Assembly (NCBI RefSeq): GCF_039555335.1
Contig: NC_092628.1
Coordinates: 36,230,965-36,294,964, forward strand
Direction of reading: 5' to 3'
Source of the DNA: Amphiura filiformis
Lineage: Eukaryota > Echinodermata > Ophiuroidea > Amphilepidida > Amphiuridae
DNA: 64,000 nucleotides
Both the position numbers and the translations under genes were made by a program. The first letter of the stretch is position 1. Each line of letters opens with the position of its first letter. Shown piece by piece: positions 34,049-45,302 of this stretch. The notes under the pieces are model-generated. The model did no database searches. It had not been told where the DNA came from and saw only the letters and a list, made by a program, of their open reading frames with translations.

Positions 34049-34707
34049 CTAGCCCCGGGCCTAGCCCTACACATAACTGTGCGACATACAATGTAGATTT
34101 GACACGGGTTCTGTTTTGTATTTTAATTGAGGTCAAACTCATGAACTTACCATTTAAATGTTGATATCAAGATGAACAGAAATAAATAATCCATTCTACT
34201 TTCTAGTCATAAACCGGCACGGATCTCACTGTTTAGTGTAATGTATGATCACTGTCACTGATGGTCATGAGTTTGCAATATTGAAATTGTTATTGAAATC
34301 AGTTTCTTCCAAGTTCAAGATAAAAGTAACATGATTGGTCACTGATGGTATATATGGTCATGAGTTTGCAATATTGAAATTGTTATTGAAATCAGTTTGC
34401 TAGCCCCGGGCCTAGCCCTAGACTAGTCATATGCTAGCATCATGCACTCAGTCATGCACAACACATAATTGTGCGACATACAATGTAGATTTGACATTGA
34501 GGTCAAACTCATGAACTTACCATTTAAATGTTGATATCAAGATGAACAGAAATAAATAATCCATTCTACTTTCTAGTCATAAACCGGCACGGATCTCACT
34601 GTTTAGTGTAATGTATGGTCACTGTCACTGATGGTCATGAGTTTGCAATATTGAAATTGTTATTGAAATCAGTTTCTTCCAAGTTCAAGATAAAAGTAAC
34701 ATGATTG
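34049..34707. repeat. Tandem duplication, about 350-390-bp units
   Basis: TAGCCCCGGGCCTAGCCCTA occurs at about 34049 and 34401. The downstream block from GTGCGACATACAATGTAG through TAAAAGTAACATGATTG is repeated almost perfectly at 34079-34336 and 34471-34707. Copy one has an extra 23 bases after TTTGACA. A third partial copy of the GGTCATGAGTTTGCAAT part sits between them. Confidence 0.85.
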
Positions 34708-36059
34708 TATTGAAATGTAAGTTATATACATTCTTCCTGCTGTCCAGCGGGTATGAACTATTATTATGATGTAGACACGATGATTGCGGCCTAGTCGAGC
34801 CTAGCATGCTAGCCGAGCCTAGCATGCTAGCCTGCATGTCAGTCGGTCTGCTGACTCGCCGCAAAAATACCTCCAATTTTGCACAAAACAACCCATGATG
34901 TCAAATTATCACATCCAAAGTGTCGCCATGAACGTCAGCTTCAACTTCTCCAGCCAAAGTTTTTCCATTGATAATCAGGTTTCATGTAATCATGAAATTA
35001 AACCTTGTTTAATGTGTATTCCCATTGCCACACACAGCATAACGGTTGTCCGACTTAATTTCTACGATATTGCTGATGTGATGAGGCTACAATCAATAAT
35101 TAAATACCGAATTAAAAAAAATACTAGTTTGCGTCTGACGTCAGGACAAAGGCGCGTTGTGATTGGTTGCTGACCTGCGCAGTATGGCATTTTTGGTCTG
35201 GTTGACAGGACGGCATACGCAAGCTAGTCTTTTTAATTCGGTCTTCAATTATACAATATATGAGTTTAAAAAAATTCTAATGCATAATTCATGAGCTTGA
35301 TAGACCCGCACCATTGGCGCCACGTGCTAGGTGTTTCTAGAATCTCTATAGAATAAGATTAATTTTAATGCTAATTTATTGCACATGCTGAGGAAGCGTG
35401 ATTACCTTTTTGAACATTCGGAAATGGCGATAGGCGAATTTATGTATGGCGCAAAGAGGTGGGGGATATATATTGGGCTCTCGATATTGGGCGGAAATTA
35501 GAGTACTTGTCAGAATATAAATTTGTACAATCGGCCTACATGCCGCGCAATGTGCGGCATTTTAGGTGTAAATTTCAAAGCATACTACCTCCTCGCTTCT
35601 TTTAGTCGACAACACAATCAAGCACTACTACCGCCTTTGGCGTATTTTATTCTCTCGTATTGGCGTATTTTATTCTCTCCAACACACAAGAATCGCGAAC
35701 CGAAGTTTGAAGACTTAAATTATAGTAACTTTTGTACCACTACTAGCTGACATACATTTCACAGAGTTCCCTCTTAGAACTTCATACAGCTTCTGCTAAT
35801 CAAGAACTTCATACAGCGTCTGCTCCAGGCCTTATATCTAATTTTTACCATCCCCATTATGGCACATTACATCATTTCTAAAAATAGTGCATAAAATCAC
35901 CACAGGCCAATCAGACCCATTACTCTTTATACATCAGTTCTAAATAATACATTAACTCAACACAAACCAATCACAATCATTCATGGAATTGTGGAATATT
36001 TTGGGGCGCATAACACTAAGTAGGAGAGAGATGATCCTCAACTGTATCGATGATTCTAC
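34708..36059. other. No gene seen
   Basis: Short frames only. A CTAGCCGAGCCTAGCATG-like duplication lies at about 34795-34830. Otherwise unremarkable repeat-like DNA. Confidence 0.35.
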
Positions 36060-37270
36060 AAGAATCATCGTCTTATGTCTAGGAGCTTGGTGATGTGTGA
36101 AAGCAGGGATATCGATCGGTAGCTCTTGTGAGCATCTGCAGGTTTGTCAGGCCTCAAGATCAATTTGGCGGTCTACCATAGATGGTGTAGTTGACGTGCT
36201 GATGCAAGTGGAGAGAAATGAAAGTAGCCAGGGGGTATAATAAGCACGCGTGTTCTTTAGAAAGGTGGTGTGAACATTAATATTATTTTCAGTTGTCTTG
36301 CAGTATTTTATAGTTCTTGATATCTACTTCAAGCTCTTCGAAAGTGAAGGCTTCAGACATAAAGCTGGACTGTGATGTAGACTGGATGATATTCTTTATA
36401 TCCGTATTCTAGGAATGGGTGTGAGCTTTAGCATCGACCGTTCTATCTTGACAATATTCCGTTATGAACTGAAACTGGGGTTATGGAGTTTACTGTAACT
36501 GGACACTGTTTTGGTGTATAATTATACGGCCAGTGGCCATGACTTGCGACTGGAGTGGGTGAAGATGAAGTTAATCTCTGAGACTTCTTCTTCCCATCTG
36601 ACACATCTTTTATCACCTAGTAGTCCCAACAGGTCGTTGCCAGCTACTTCTCTCTCTCTCTCTCTCTCTTCATTGGTCATAGACGCAATGTAGGTCTGGT
36701 ACAGGATATCACAGCCTTTATCCCAGTGTAATGGTTTCTCCTGTCCCTTGGGGATCGAATGCTTCGTCGACTGTTGTAGCATCGACAAGAAAGTATGTTA
36801 GCTTAGGGACGCACCATTAGACTTCAAGGGGGGTTCGGAAGTTGGCGTCGGGGAAAAAATAGCCGCCGAAGGAGATACTTGATTTCCAGCTTGGTATTAC
36901 TGGACACAATGGCCAGACCTTGGGAACTATGAAAGAACCATTCTTGAGCAAGTGTAACAGATGTTCTTATGAGACCAACGACAAATCAGGACATGTCCAT
37001 GACTGGTGATCGGACTGGTGTTTGCTGGAGTAGATGGTAGGGGATCTCTGCTGTCATAAAGAACTACTGCTCATGCGCTTCTTCTCCTTCCTCGTCTAAT
37101 TCGGCGCGACTCAACACTCCAGGTGGAGAAAGACGAGTCGGAAATTGTGTGTGCTCCCTTGACTCAGTCGAATACTTGCTATGGATGTACTTCTTGGCGA
37201 TGATATCGAGTTGATTAGCTCCGCTGACGAGGAAGACCGCTGGAAGGATCTCTACTTCTTCCCCCACAGT
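36060..37270 (-). pseudogene. Jockey-like non-LTR retrotransposon remnant: linker and N-terminal RT
   Basis: On the minus strand the frame 36788-36522 contains GCDILYQTYIAS and FIFTHSSRKSWPL, which resemble the pre-RT linker of Jockey-like proteins ('FTHSSRKAW'). Further on, broken frames give FTFEELEVDIKNYK and then KLRKPDKPADAHKSYRSISLLSHITKLLD, matching the RT motif usually seen as 'PKSYRPISLL'. A truncated PIF/Harbinger-like MITE end (36806 onward) interrupts it, and a (TC)n run at 36649-36669 lies within the frame. The upstream frame 37267-37064 is open but unrecognised. Confidence 0.6.
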
Positions 37271-37297
37271 GCTTCCCCTAAAGTGAATGCTTTAACA

Positions 37298-38456
37298 TGT
37301 GATGTGCCCTGAGTAATTTGATTTGATGATTTATCTTTTACAAGTAAAATCTATTTCATGAGACATTTTAGGGATTCCCCTTTCTTGCATCAACTCGATC
37401 AAAACAAATTGAATCATTTCTAATTTTGGATCATATGGGAATTGCCCTGAGATTGTAAAGTGAAGATGACATCATATATGGGGTTCCCCTCAGGAAATGA
37501 TGTCATGTGAAAGGTTAATGTTATAATTAAGGCTTGGGAATTTCCAAGATCACATCATGTGTATTACAATACAATGTAATGGGATTTCCCGGTGCTTGAT
37601 ATATAAGAGAATGTAAACGACTAAACGTAATTCTTCACAGTTTATAGTGTTGATCTGGGCTAGCTAGCTAATATGCTGTGAACAGTCCAATTCCTTCAAA
37701 GAAAGGAAATTGCAAACCAGAAATGTATTTTGTAGTTAATGTACTACTACCTGCCAGTGTTGTCGGAGAAGATCTACATACGTCAAAGAGCGTACTTCTT
37801 CCATGAAAGGGATATATATTCTTCTGTCGAATTGCTGAAGTCTGGTTTATGCATAGATTATCTAAATATGATGATCTATGGTTTTTGATCCAACACAACT
37901 TTCAATATAAGTGGGGAAACCTGCATCGCAGTGACAGTCCTGCTTCCTGAAGATATTGTGTGAAAGGTGGAAATAGCGCCAAGTTTGGAGAAATCAGCGC
38001 AAGGAGTTAATTTTGGAGAAAGCAGCGCAAGGAGTTAAGTTTGGAGAAAGCAGCGCAAGGATTTAAGCGTTTGGAGAACATCGCAAGGAGATAAGAGTTT
38101 GGAGAAAGCAACGCCGTTTTTGTGTGTGGATTTTATTCGCAAGGATATTAATTTCATCAATGCAAGTGCACAAAGGACTTCGCTGATTTTCACAGGACAA
38201 GTGATTAAGGATATTTACAGCAGCCGTCCAGAACATTGCAGGAACGCTGGCTAAGTACTAATAAGTTAAATTAATCATTGTGATTGTGTGATTATTTTAT
38301 ACGTGCATTTGTTGTCATATGTTGTACCAATCATATACTACTTTTAATTAAAGACTTAGATTTTGTTAGCTTAATCAAACAGTGTATTTGTGTTGTGCAT
38401 TCGTGTGAATTTGGGTAAAAGGTGATTTTGGCCTTGAGTCAGTACGACTCGTAACA
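37298..38456 (+). repeat. 5' long terminal repeat (1159 bp)
   Basis: It begins TGTGATGTGCCCTGAG and ends CGACTCGTAACA (TG...CA). The boundaries are set by comparison with the inverted solo copy at 45303-46317. It is about 144 bases longer than that copy, mostly because of an internal tandem repeat of about 27 bases (TTTGGAGAAAGCAGCGCAAG...) at 37983-38113. A TATATAAG box at 37600-37607 is shared with the solo copy and could be the promoter. Confidence 0.85.
37600..37607 (+). promoter_or_regulatory. TATA-like box in the LTR
   Basis: TATATAAG lies in the middle of the LTR and is retained as TATATAAG-like sequence in the inverted solo LTR (near 46031-46037). Position and conservation suggest the core promoter. 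This is not tested by anything in the sequence. Confidence 0.4.
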
Positions 38457-38460
38457 AAAT

Positions 38461-38477
38461 TGGGGGCTCGTCCGGGA
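38461..38477 (+). other. Primer-binding site matching tRNA-Pro
   Basis: TGGGGGCTCGTCCGGGA starts five bases after the LTR end. It equals the first 17 bases of the well-known tRNA-Pro primer-binding site used by many retroelements; the usual 18th base differs. Confidence 0.85.
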
Positions 38478-38520
38478 AATACACTGTACAAAAAAATTAA
38501 CATTAATAATATACTGAGTC

Positions 38521-39467
38521 TTGAAAGTGAAAGTACAGAGTTTGGCAGAGTTCAAAGCAGAAGAGTTTCTTGAAACTATAAATTGGGAGAAGTTTGATGC
38601 GTTGAAGAAGCCTGATCTAGCATTTGCCAAACATTATGACTTGAAAGTACAGCAAGCTACAAGAAAGCAAATAATCAAAAACGCCTTGGTTGATGTTTTG
38701 GTCGGGGAGGACATTTTCGATGAATCCTATTTGGAAGAGAAACTTGAAGTAGAAACTGAAATTGGTGTTGACTCAGCATTTAAGTTGGAAAGAGTTGGAC
38801 ATTCAATATGAATTGAGGAAAATGGAAATGGACCAAAAGAAAATAGAATTGGACCAAAAAGAAAAACTGGAAATGATCAAGTTAGAAAATGAAAAACAAG
38901 AAAAGCAAGAAAAATTATATAAGGAAAGATTAGATAAGGAGAAAAAAAAAAATGCCTATGGAAGACAAAGCGCGCCATGAAAAGATGGCGCTGGAACACC
39001 AAAAATTGGAAATGGAAGAAAAGGAAAAACTAGCTAAGAACATAAGTACACAAGAAGGGAAATCTCAGTCTAATTCACGGCATAGTGCTGGTAGTAGAGG
39101 GACCCCAGGGAGTTCAGGCACCAAATCAACAGGTGGGACTGGATTTAAATCCCAGTTAATTTGCAATTTCTGTAAGAAAACAGGACATACAGTGACCACG
39201 TGTCGGACCTTAAAAGCCAAACAAGACACACAAAAACAGCAGCAAACTGCTAGTAATACTGTAGGATGTGCAGTGTCACTTGAATCAAAGAAACAAGTCA
39301 GTCAAATCAAGAAACAAGAATTCCCACAAAAGGGAGATGAGACAGACAAAGTGTGTGAAGAATTTGAACCATTTGTGTTAGAGGGGGTAATATCACTTGG
39401 TGATAATGGTAGTCCAAAGCCCATTAAGATTGTGCAAGATACGTGTTGTGCAGTGCACGGTCTATGA
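38521..39467 (+). pseudogene. gag remnant with zinc knuckle
   Basis: Three overlapping pieces in three frames (38521-38811, 38762-38980, 38952-39467) cover one broken gag. The first piece is an acidic, helical N-terminal part. The second is a Lys/Glu-rich coiled coil. The third is a Ser/Gly-rich linker with one CX2CX4HX4C zinc knuckle (CNFCKKTGHTVTTC, about 39161-39202), and then a DTCCAVHGL segment where the protease would begin. Two frameshifts separate the pieces, so no intact product can be made. Confidence 0.75.
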
Positions 39468-39880
39468 TTCTGCTTTGATTCAGAATTTGGGTATGGGGAT
39501 GGAAATACTTAATGTACCTCTCCACAAAATTAACTTGACATCTGACTTGGTTTCTGGTCTGGTAACCATATGAGTTAGACACGAATTGCCAGTCAAAGGA
39601 GTGTCCATGTTGCTAGAAAATGATTTGGCAGGGGGGAAGGTTTTCCAATAGTCACAGATAAGTCCTGTTTACAGGATGATAGTAGTGAGGAAAAGGAGAT
39701 ATTTCCTGTATGTGCAGTTACACGGGCAATGAGTAAGAGGGCCTCTGTAAGGTTCTGTAGAAACACTTGAGGACAACCAAATTGATGACTTAGGCTACAA
39801 TTTGGAAGACACATTTGTGTCAAAGTTGAATGAGAAAGTAGATAAACTTCCTTCTCCTGGGGATAAAAAATACCCTTAAA

Positions 39881-40510
39881 ATGACACAGCCTCTGAGAGC
39901 TTCTGAGCATGAACAACTTGGGGAAACCATGAAAGACCCATTAAGTCATGACAAGCTAATTCTGGAGCAACAAAATGACCCAGAACTCAAAGAAATCAAG
40001 CAAAGGGCATTGACCCTAGAAGAAGCAGAACAAAATTCCGTCTGTTTTTACAAACAAGACGATGTGCTAATGAGAAAATGGCGCCCGCCTGATGTACCTG
40101 CCGATGACGAGTGGAAGGTAGTGCACCAAATTGTGGTACCAAAAGTCTACCACACTGAAGTTATTAAGCACATGATAGTCCCATGGCAGGGCATTTGGGT
40201 GTTAAGAAAACTCATGAAAGAATTCTGAGACATTTCTGGTAGCCCACTCTCAGAAAAGATGTTTCTGAATATTGCAGAACATGTCACATATGCCAAGTAG
40301 TAGGGCTAGGGAAGCCAAATCAGAAAATACCTCCTGCTCCATTAAAGCCAATTCCAGCCTTTGATGAACCGTTTAGTAGGGTTATTACTGATTGTGTAGG
40401 CCCCCTACCAAAGACTAAGTCCGGTAATCAATACCTTCTAACAATTATGTGCGTGTCAACACGCTTTCCTGAAGCCATACCCTTGAGAAATATTAAAGCA
40501 GTGTCTATAG
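39881..40510 (+). pseudogene. Integrase fragment of the LTR element
   Basis: The open piece 39881-40228 encodes the region leading into the integrase zinc-binding domain. After a frameshift and stop, readable segments of the H2C2 zinc region (CRTCHICQ-like) and the catalytic-core start (ITDCVGPLPKTKSGNQY) continue to about 40510. The protease-to-RNase H region expected before it is almost entirely missing between 39470 and 39880. Confidence 0.75.
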
Positions 40511-42703
40511 TGAAAGCTCTATACCCAGGGAGCAGGGATGGTCCACCTGCATCGGGAAGATATAAAAACCTCATGGGTGTCAAACAGTTCAGTGGGGTCA
40601 AATAAACACCCCTAGGGTGGACACGTAAAAAAATCTTCTGCACGGGGCCTACAACAGGGGGGTCATATGCGGGGTCCATTTTAGTAATTTTTGCTCAAAG
40701 TATATCGTGTTTGGTGTCAAATGAAAGGAACTTTAATTTCAAATGAAGCAGGTGGTGTTTGTTTTGTCAATTTATCATCCTACAAAGAGTTACACTTGAT
40801 TTAAGGTGTACATGTAGGCCTACACTATAGTAACGGATGATTGAAACGCTAACATGGTTAATGAGGCTATACATCGTGTATATTACTGTCCCTATCTAGA
40901 ATACTAGAAAATGCTAAAGGTGCCTTAAGACTTCCAGCTATTTCAGTGGAATGTTTCATTCTTATAGGAACTATTTTCTGTAAATCCTTTGTCAATATGA
41001 CCATCATCTATAATATATGGATGATACTACATGTACATTCACATGCACATCAAAGCAAACTTTGTACCTCTTGTCTTAGAGTCCATTAAACGCACTAAGC
41101 TTAGCTACATTGTGTTATCATGACAAATGTTGAAGTCATACATTGTACAATAATATCCTATTGGATGTCTTCATCAGATCCACTTCATTCTTCATCACTT
41201 GACTCCAGTTCACCCACCAGTTCCATTTCCAAGTCTTCTTTCAGCTTTGCTCGACTACCGTCAGGATGTCCTCTGCAGATTCAGCCGATATTGCAGCGTC
41301 TGGATGCTTTTGAACACTTGCAGTTTCTCTGGCACCCTTTCCTGCAGGAGCAGTTGGTTCCTTTTGACACATTTGGTGGCCATGGTGGATTTCACATTGC
41401 TTGTGGAACTACGGTCTCCCCCTCTAAAGTCCATCCGCATTCCTTTGCGATGTATGCTGTTTTGTCTATGATGCATGCATATGCTGCTCTCTCCGGGTGA
41501 AGGCAAAATGCATCCTCGGTTGGTGGTAATCTCTTAGTTAGTAGTATCATTCTTCCGAAATTTGTGAGCCCTGAGCTCTATAAGACTAGTACACCGGGCG
41601 ATGTCTTTGCTGGAAGAGTAGACTGAAATGAACAACTGCCGCGCCTGGTCAATGACGTCATCTGTGAGGTTTTGGTCAGCCTCAGCAAAACTAGCAAGAT
41701 GATACAGTGGAACCATAGTGCACGTACGTCCACGGCGAATTCACCGTGACCTTTCCAGCCATAAACCCGCTTATTGAAGATTAAACCGAGCCTAAACCGA
41801 TATATGCAGTACTAAACCATTATATAGTAATCTATTGTCCAATGCAAATTTATTACCACCTGATAATATTGATCCAATGAGCGACCGAATTGCCCACTAC
41901 GGACGACTAATCCAATCAATCAATAATCAATAATAATTGCAATTTTGCTACCCTTTTGTCATGTTTTAGACACCCTAAACACGAAAAACGACCCTTTTTA
42001 CGCGTTTTCATTATCGCAGATGGTGTACAGGCCACAATGGGAGTGACCCCTGGGTTTTAACAAAGTGCGGGGGGCTTCAACCCGCAAAGCACCCCCCCGA
42101 CACGCCACTGATGATGGCTAGCTGGGTCAAGGACTGGGTTGGGTAAGGTCAATGGCCTCGGGTCTCTGTTACTAGGCAGAGGGTACTCAGGATAGAAAAA
42201 GGTGTCAATTATACAGTAGGAGTGGGTCTATAAGAACGTGAATGGTGAAGGGGATCTAGCTGCTTGTTATCTATCCAAAAACATGGAAAGAATGTGAAAC
42301 AGCACATCAGATCAGTGTATTGATTGCAAAATTTAACGAAATATGATACCACACATGCCATATGCGCATCTCTACTTCATCTGATAACTCCCACCCATTA
42401 TCCAGAGGGGCCCCCCACCACACATACACCCCAACATGGTGGCCCATTCCAATCAAAATGTATGGCATAATTTTAATCATTAATTTACTAATCTTTGTGC
42501 AAATTAAAGGTGATTTTGTCACATTATATTGCACTATATTATGTATTACGCTGCAAAAATGGGTTTTCAGGGGGCAAACTTTGACCCCCCATAACACCCC
42601 CTGTGCAGCTGATTTCAAAACGTGTCCACCTTAGGGATGTAGCCTATAGTCCATAGAATCCATCTATATAGGACACGTTTTTATATCTTGCCAAGTCTTA
42701 CTC
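40511..42703. other. Degenerate repeat DNA with an unidentified broken ORF
   Basis: Both ends contain a GG(A)AGATATAAAAAC-like word in inverted orientation (about 40556 and about 42675), and C/G-rich 'GGGGCC' blocks, so this may be a decayed TIR element. On the minus strand, 41716-41534 and 41506-41261 are in one frame. They encode LTDDVIDQARQLFISVYS and VKRNQLLLQERVPEKLQVFK segments that look protein-derived, but I cannot name the family. A lone CAGTGGCGTGTCGG end lies near 42095-42108. Confidence 0.4.
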
Positions 42704-43410
42704 TTACTCCGTCGACTCTTGCTGTCGGGCATCAATGATGGCTCGCCATAACCGCCTGTCCTGCATGCTGGTCTCAATTTCTGCCACTGTGTCTAGGATG
42801 ATGATGAACAGATATGGTGCCAGCGTATCACCTTGTAACACACCTGCTAAAATTTCAAATTCATCTGTGTCACCATCTGGGGTCGTCACTTTAGCCTCTG
42901 TACCCTGGTAGGTGTTCTCAATTGCATTCACAATGATATCTGGGATGCCATAAGCTTTCAAGATCTTGATCATTTTCCCTCTGTGGACGGTATCGAAAGC
43001 TTTTTTGAAATCAATAAATGTTACCACTGCAGAGAGGTTCTTTTCTTCAATGCCCTCAATAATCCTTTTCAAGGCCAGAATCTGCTCAGTGGTCGATCTC
43101 TTTTCTCTAAAGCCACATTGATTCTGTCTGAGCTTATCATCAAGGTGTGGTCTGATCCTGTTCAAGAGCATCCTGTTGAATGTTTTAGCAACTATTGAGC
43201 TTAGGCTTATCATTCCCCTGTAGCTGGCTGTTAGGCTGAGATCGCCGCTCTTAGGTACTGGGATGAGGTTCAAGATGGACCACTAGTTAGGTTTCTGTCG
43301 GTTTAGTAGTACTTGATTGCAAAAATCAAGTATGATTATGTCAATATTGCATCTCTTGATCACATCTGGTGGAATACCATCTTCTCCATAACTTGACAGA
43401 AGCAGCAAGT
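42704..43410 (-). pseudogene. RTE-like reverse transcriptase fragment
   Basis: The open frame 43273-42704 encodes [52 protein letters not shown] and AGVLQGDTLAPYLF. These are RT motifs 1 to 4 in RTE-clade order, with the first catalytic Asp in FIDFKKAFD. The region upstream to about 43393 (YGEDGIPPDVIKRCN) is readable but holds an in-frame stop. The fragment ends before the (Y/F)ADD box, so it is inactive. Confidence 0.85.
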
Positions 43411-43504
43411 GCTGAGGGCGGATGAAGAAGGAATCTTTTTTTCATTCTCAACGGCCACTGGACACCTGTTGATAGGAGTTGCGATCATCAACAGTATTTA
43501 GCAA

Positions 43505-44440
43505 ATGAAAGACATTATGATGGCGAAAACTAAAAGCACCAGGGTTAAAGCCCCTGCAAATCTTCCTGCTGGTGAAGCCCTTCACATCAATTGTGGAAGT
43601 CATGACGTTGGTACCTCAAATCCAACTGGAAACGTGGCAACTGATGGCGGAATCAGCAGGGGAGCCCAATTTCTGAAATGTAAGAAACCAATTAATATTG
43701 CTACAATGAATACAAGGACATTGAAAAACCCGCACAAACAACTTGAACTATGTGTATTAGCCAAGAAATACAGAATTGAAGTACTTGCTATCCAGGAGCA
43801 CAGGATAGTTCACAGCGACAACAGTGAACTCCAATTTGAAGATCTCCAAGAAGGTTTCCAACTGATAACAGCCTCTGCCTACAGAAACAAGATAGGAGCA
43901 TCAATAGGTGGAGTGGGCATTCTTCTTAGTTCATCAGCTAAGAGAGCAATGTTATCTGTCAGATTCATAACATCAAGAATTTTACAAGTTACACTGGGTG
44001 GAAATCCAAAGACTACCATAATTACTACCTACTCACCAACGAACGTCTCGGATGAAGAAGATGTTGAAGAACACTACAAACAGCTGAATGCAGCTACAAA
44101 ATCTGTACCTGCTCATAACGTGTTGATAATTGCAAGAGATTTTAATGCAAGAATTGGACTGGATGATGCAAAATTTGCATACCACCAAAACAGAAACAGA
44201 AACGGAGACTTCCTACTTGAGTTTGCACAGGAGAACAACCTTATCATCACCAATACCACATTTCAGAAGAAGAAGTCAAAACGTTGGACATGTGTGCTGC
44301 CGAATGGATTCAGAGCACAACGGGATTATGTTTTAATCAGGAAGAAGTGGAAGAATTGAGTAATTAATACACATGCCTACAACTCTTTCGCAAGCACAGG
44401 TTCAGATCATAGGATATTGACTGCAAACATCCGACTCAGT
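43505..44440 (+). pseudogene. RTE-like apurinic endonuclease domain
   Basis: The 284-codon frame 43505-44359 encodes an AP-endonuclease-like fold: IATMNTRTL, LAIQEHRI, GGVGILLSS, ITTYSPTN and IARDFNARIG. The usual Gly of the GDFN motif is Arg here, while Asp and Asn are kept. After a stop, GSDHRILTANIRL (about 44400-44440) supplies the terminal SDH motif. The orientation is opposite to the RT piece next to it. Confidence 0.82.
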
Positions 44441-44639
44441 CTAAGAGCCAACAACAAATCACCTTCAAAGAGAGTGAAATATGATTGGGCCAAACTAGCA
44501 ACAGACCCTGAACTTCAGGACAGGTATTACTCTGGAGATTAAAAACAGATATTCTGTTTTATCTGATGATACTTGTGCAGACCAAACACAAAAATATAAT
44601 TACCTGATTCAGGCCAACAAGGAGGCTGCTGAAAAAGTA

Positions 44640-45185
44640 ATGCCTAAACTGCCAAAGAAGCAAAGAAAAGCACTTTGCTTTGACTCAAGAGTAGAACAAG
44701 CTAGACAACACCTAACAGAAGTCAACAAGAGACATGTCAAAGAGAATACCAAAGATACTAATTTAGAATTTGAGCAGAGCAAGGATGCACTAGACCAGGT
44801 ATATGAAAGAGCAAATAGGGAGTTCATAGAGAACAAGTTGAAGGAATATAAAGAGGCCAATCTGAACCACAGACATAAGCTAGCATGGGGTATCATCAAT
44901 TGTTTTAGTGGTAGGAAAAAGGCAAGGAGTGGAAGACTAAAGGATTACAACAAAGAAGAAAGACTGAAGAAATGGCATGACCATTTCAAGAACCTACTAG
45001 GGAATCCACCACAAGTGACAATGGAAAATGAGGATATACCAACTATATGTCATGAACTACCCATCAGAACAGATGCTTTTGATATGGAGGAATACCAGAA
45101 AGCAAAGATGGCTATTAAGGAAGACAAGAGTTATGGAGAAGATGGTATTGCCAAGTCAGTTTGCATCAAAAAAATGGGGGTTTAA
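44640..45185 (+). pseudogene. RTE-like linker up to the inversion breakpoint
   Basis: The 181-codon frame carries a charged helical segment, LAWGIINCFSGRKKARSG, LKKWHDHFKNLLG and then AKMAIKEDKSYGEDGI, the RT entry. The last residues after YGEDGI (AKSVCIKKMGV) do not continue the element, so the breakpoint is at about 45149. Translation of the same breakpoint on the other strand continues correctly with PPDVIK. Confidence 0.8.
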
Positions 45186-45302
45186 CCAAGTTCTTCACAT
45201 TTGTGGGGCTCCCCAAGTCCATACAGTCAGATCAAGGATCAAACTTTACTTCTGGAGTATTTAAGCAGGTCATTTACCTTTACAAACATGATTCCTAACA
45301 AT

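Larger units (their letters stand above)
37298..40510 (+). mobile_element. Truncated Gypsy-like LTR retrotransposon
   Basis: The order is 5' LTR, tRNA-Pro-type primer-binding site, gag with zinc knuckle, protease-region remnant and integrase fragment. The reverse transcriptase and RNase H are deleted and no 3' LTR follows. The integrase reading breaks off near 40510, where unrelated repeat DNA begins. No envelope-like gene is visible. An opposite-orientation solo LTR of the same family lies at 45303-46317. Confidence 0.82.
42704..45300. mobile_element. RTE-like non-LTR retrotransposon with inverted 5' half
   Basis: The RT half lies on the minus strand (about 43393 to 42704), whereas the endonuclease and linker half lies on the + strand (about 43505 to 45149). 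The sequence at both broken ends is the same piece of the element: GTTATGGAGAAGATGGTATT at 45130-45149 and, inverted, at 43373-43392. This is the layout made by twin priming during target-primed reverse transcription. The solo LTR follows immediately at 45303. Confidence 0.78.

Noticed and set aside
37298-40510. Endogenous retrovirus with an envelope gene
   Set aside because: No envelope-like frame is present. Zinc knuckle, integrase remnant and tRNA-Pro primer site fit a Gypsy-like LTR retrotransposon that is broken and truncated.
41199-41506. Plus-strand Ser/Pro-rich frames as a gene
   Set aside because: They are antisense to a better, protein-like minus-strand frame, which itself is broken and unidentified.
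42307-42634. Overlapping 103- and 90-codon frames on both strands
   Set aside because: Mutually antisense, no domain, in degenerate repeat DNA.
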